Below are positions 62,790 to 64,000 of a DNA stretch of 64,000 nt, piece by piece. The position numbers and the translations under genes were made by a program. Under the pieces are notes generated by a model, which was given only the letters and a program-made list of their open reading frames with translations, was not told where the DNA came from and did not search any database. Every line of letters begins with the position of its first letter. Position 1 is the stretch's first letter. Source of the DNA: DASRHK01 sp963776465 (GTDB lineage: Bacteria > Pseudomonadota > Gammaproteobacteria > Nevskiales > Nevskiaceae); NCBI GenBank assembly GCA_963776465.1, contig CAVZMV010000001.1:124001-188000 (forward strand), written 5' to 3'.

Positions 62790-63679
62790 TCGGCGGGGGC
62801 CTGCGCCACGGGATCCGGCGCGCGTTCTGCAGCGCCACGGATCTGCTCGATCAGCCCGGCAGAAAGCGATCCCTCGCTGGCGAACTCGCGGACCAGGGGT
62901 CCGAACAGGCCCGCGCCGAGCAAGAGCTTCATGCAGTTGTGCGCGAACGTCCCCGCGATCGGGATCAGCGTGGTGCCGGGAATCCCTTTCATGTCGCGCG
63001 CGTCGGCAGCGTCGACGGCGCAGTCCTCGCCGTAGATCAGGGTCAGGCGCGGGCGGCGCGTGGCGGCCTCGTAGAGGATCCGCGGATCCTGCGAGAACCG
63101 CGGCTCGGACTCCCGCCACTTCGGCAGCGCGGCCATCACCTCGGGGTCGACGCCCACCGGCAACAGCCGCGACCGCGGCGCGATCGCAAGCACCGCCTCC
63201 GCGCCTACCTCCAGGCCATAGCGCAAAGCGCCTGCAGCGCCGCCGCAGTAGCTGATCATGAACACCCGACGTGCCCCGGACCTCTCGATCAAGTTCCGCA
63301 TGCCGGCAATCGAGGTGCTCAGATTAGCGCCCAGCCCGGGGATGCCGCCGAGATAGGAACTGCGCTCCAGGTCGCGGACGTAGAGCGCGCTCGTCCCCAG
63401 CGGCCGCAGCAGCCGATGGAAGATGTCGAACGTGATGAGCAGTCCGCGATCGCGGCCAGCGAACAGCACGATCAGGCGCTCCTGGTCGGGAACGATCTTC
63501 TCGATGATCGCCGCCGGACTGCGCAGATGGTCGCGCTCCGCGTCATCGGTGCGATCGCTCCCGGGCGCGGCTTGCGCCATGCCCGAGCGACGCAGCTGCC
63601 GCGCAGTCGACAGCAGACGCGCGGCCTGCGCATCGCGATCCGCCAGATCGCGCAAGCGATCTTCCAGGCCGTCGACCAC
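62786..63679 (-). CDS. Alpha/beta-hydrolase-like C-terminal part, possibly frameshifted from upstream TPR part
   Basis: A 297-residue open region reading from GTG 63679. LIVLFAGRDRGLLITFDIF and MISYCGGAAGALRYGLEVGA resemble a hydrolase fold with a nucleophile-elbow-like SYCGGA, where the usual Ser is a Cys. A loop LIYGEDCAVDAADAR and HNCMKLL near the end may supply the other residues. Its frame follows directly from a TPR-like frame at 63680-64000 by one base shift. So this is either a separate gene from a GTG or the C-terminal half of one longer protein. Confidence 0.65.
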   Translation of the reverse strand: MVDGLEDRLRDLADRDAQAARLLSTARQLRRSGMAQAAPGSDRTDDAERDHLRSPAAIIEKIVPDQERLIVLFAGRDRGLLITFDIFHRLLRPLGTSALYVRDLERSSYLGGIPGLGANLSTSIAGMRNLIERSGARRVFMISYCGGAAGALRYGLEVGAEAVLAIAPRSRLLPVGVDPEVMAALPKWRESEPRFSQDPRILYEAATRRPRLTLIYGEDCAVDAADARDMKGIPGTTLIPIAGTFAHNCMKLLLGAGLFGPLVREFASEGSLSAGLIEQIRGAAERAPDPVAQAPAE

Positions 63680-64000
63680 GCCGGTACTGCGCCAGTGTCA
63701 GGCCGGCGCGGAGCCGGGCGCCGACGCTCGCATCGGGGTCGGCGACTTTGCGCCGCGCCTCCGCGATCTCCTCGCGCCAGTTCGAGCCCTTGACCAGCGA
63801 GAGCTCGATCCCCAGCCGCTCGTGGTCGGGGTACTCCTCGGCGGCGCGCTCCAGCAGCGGCAGCAGCTCCATTACCGTCTCTCGCTCGCGCGCAATGATC
63901 AACAGGATCACCAGGGCGTCGGGGTGGAGCGGGACCTCGTCCAGCACGCGGCGGCAGAATTGCCTGGCCCGGTCTGGAGCGCCGGCCGAGAGCGCGGCGA
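63680..64000 (-). CDS. TPR-like protein, partial (runs off the right edge)
   Basis: Minus-strand frame open to the window edge with tandem helical repeats (ARQFCRRVLDEVPLHPDALVILLIIARERETVMELLPLL, AARRKVADPDASVGARLRAGLTLAQYRR). After about 63680 this frame turns into composition-driven sequence, while the hydrolase frame takes over in register. A single-base insertion or deletion near 63680 would join them into one TPR-hydrolase protein. Confidence 0.6.

Overview
The window is a GC-rich (about two-thirds G+C), gene-dense stretch of a Gram-negative chromosome. The gene set includes a TonB-dependent receptor, an Lnt-like N-acyltransferase, a lipase with a Lif-type chaperone, a DUF6279 lipoprotein, CysH and CysK, DinB, a PiT/DUF47 pair, and many lipobox or Tat signals. 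Together with many GTAG-headed palindromic REP repeats, this suggests a free-living gammaproteobacterium of the Xanthomonadales/Nevskiales kind. A betaproteobacterium cannot be excluded. No tRNA, rRNA, CRISPR array, phage or transposase gene was seen. No gap between genes exceeds about 185 bases.

Layout. 1-5.7 kb: the start of an AlkB-type dioxygenase (cut by the edge), a lone receiver protein, a PAS-PAS protein without a kinase, a proline-rich DUF1631-like protein, and a PAS-PAS-kinase-receiver hybrid whose PAS part closely matches the lone PAS protein. 5.7-10 kb: an MBL hydrolase, an Lnt-like enzyme, a membrane protein and a class III cyclase. 10-18.8 kb: a TonB receptor facing a tightly coupled five-gene operon (c-type cytochrome lipoprotein, Tat-exported lactone oxidase, DSD1-like PLP protein, class V aminotransferase, S41 peptidase lipoprotein). 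18.8-31.6 kb: single metabolic enzymes and regulators (aldo/keto reductase, alpha/beta hydrolase, LysR with a short-chain dehydrogenase, GHKL ATPase, CorA-like protein, PhoD phosphatase, a SARP/TPR regulator coupled to a DUF2817 hydrolase, cupin plus methyltransferase).

31.6-46.4 kb: CysK, a cupredoxin-like protein with a FedB-like membrane protein, a Yip1 protein, VOC, AEC transporter, GST, a 74-residue small protein behind a consensus sigma-54 promoter, P450, a DUF6279 lipoprotein, quinone reductase plus Crp-type regulator, M23 peptidase, pyruvyl transferase and an FAD oxidoreductase. 46.4-57.5 kb: an Ig-like/type-3-repeat lipoprotein, a PiT transporter and DUF47 regulator both broken by many single-base shifts (probably sequence errors), a receiver, transglutaminase, CBS protein, DJ-1/PfpI, erythromycin-esterase-like protein, APS reductase, phosphoribosyltransferase and DinB. 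57.6-64 kb: lipase plus chaperone, a glycosyltransferase, and a coupled minus-strand operon of TPR/hydrolase, fatty acyl-AMP ligase and acyl carrier protein that runs off the window.

The most notable pattern is repeat biology. A 51-base element sits in the same frame and orientation inside three unrelated proteins. A second palindromic element is read through inside a PLP enzyme. REP elements with a GTAG head provide the stop codon of three genes. The second main signal is the sigma-54-type promoter with an upstream inverted repeat in front of an unknown small protein.
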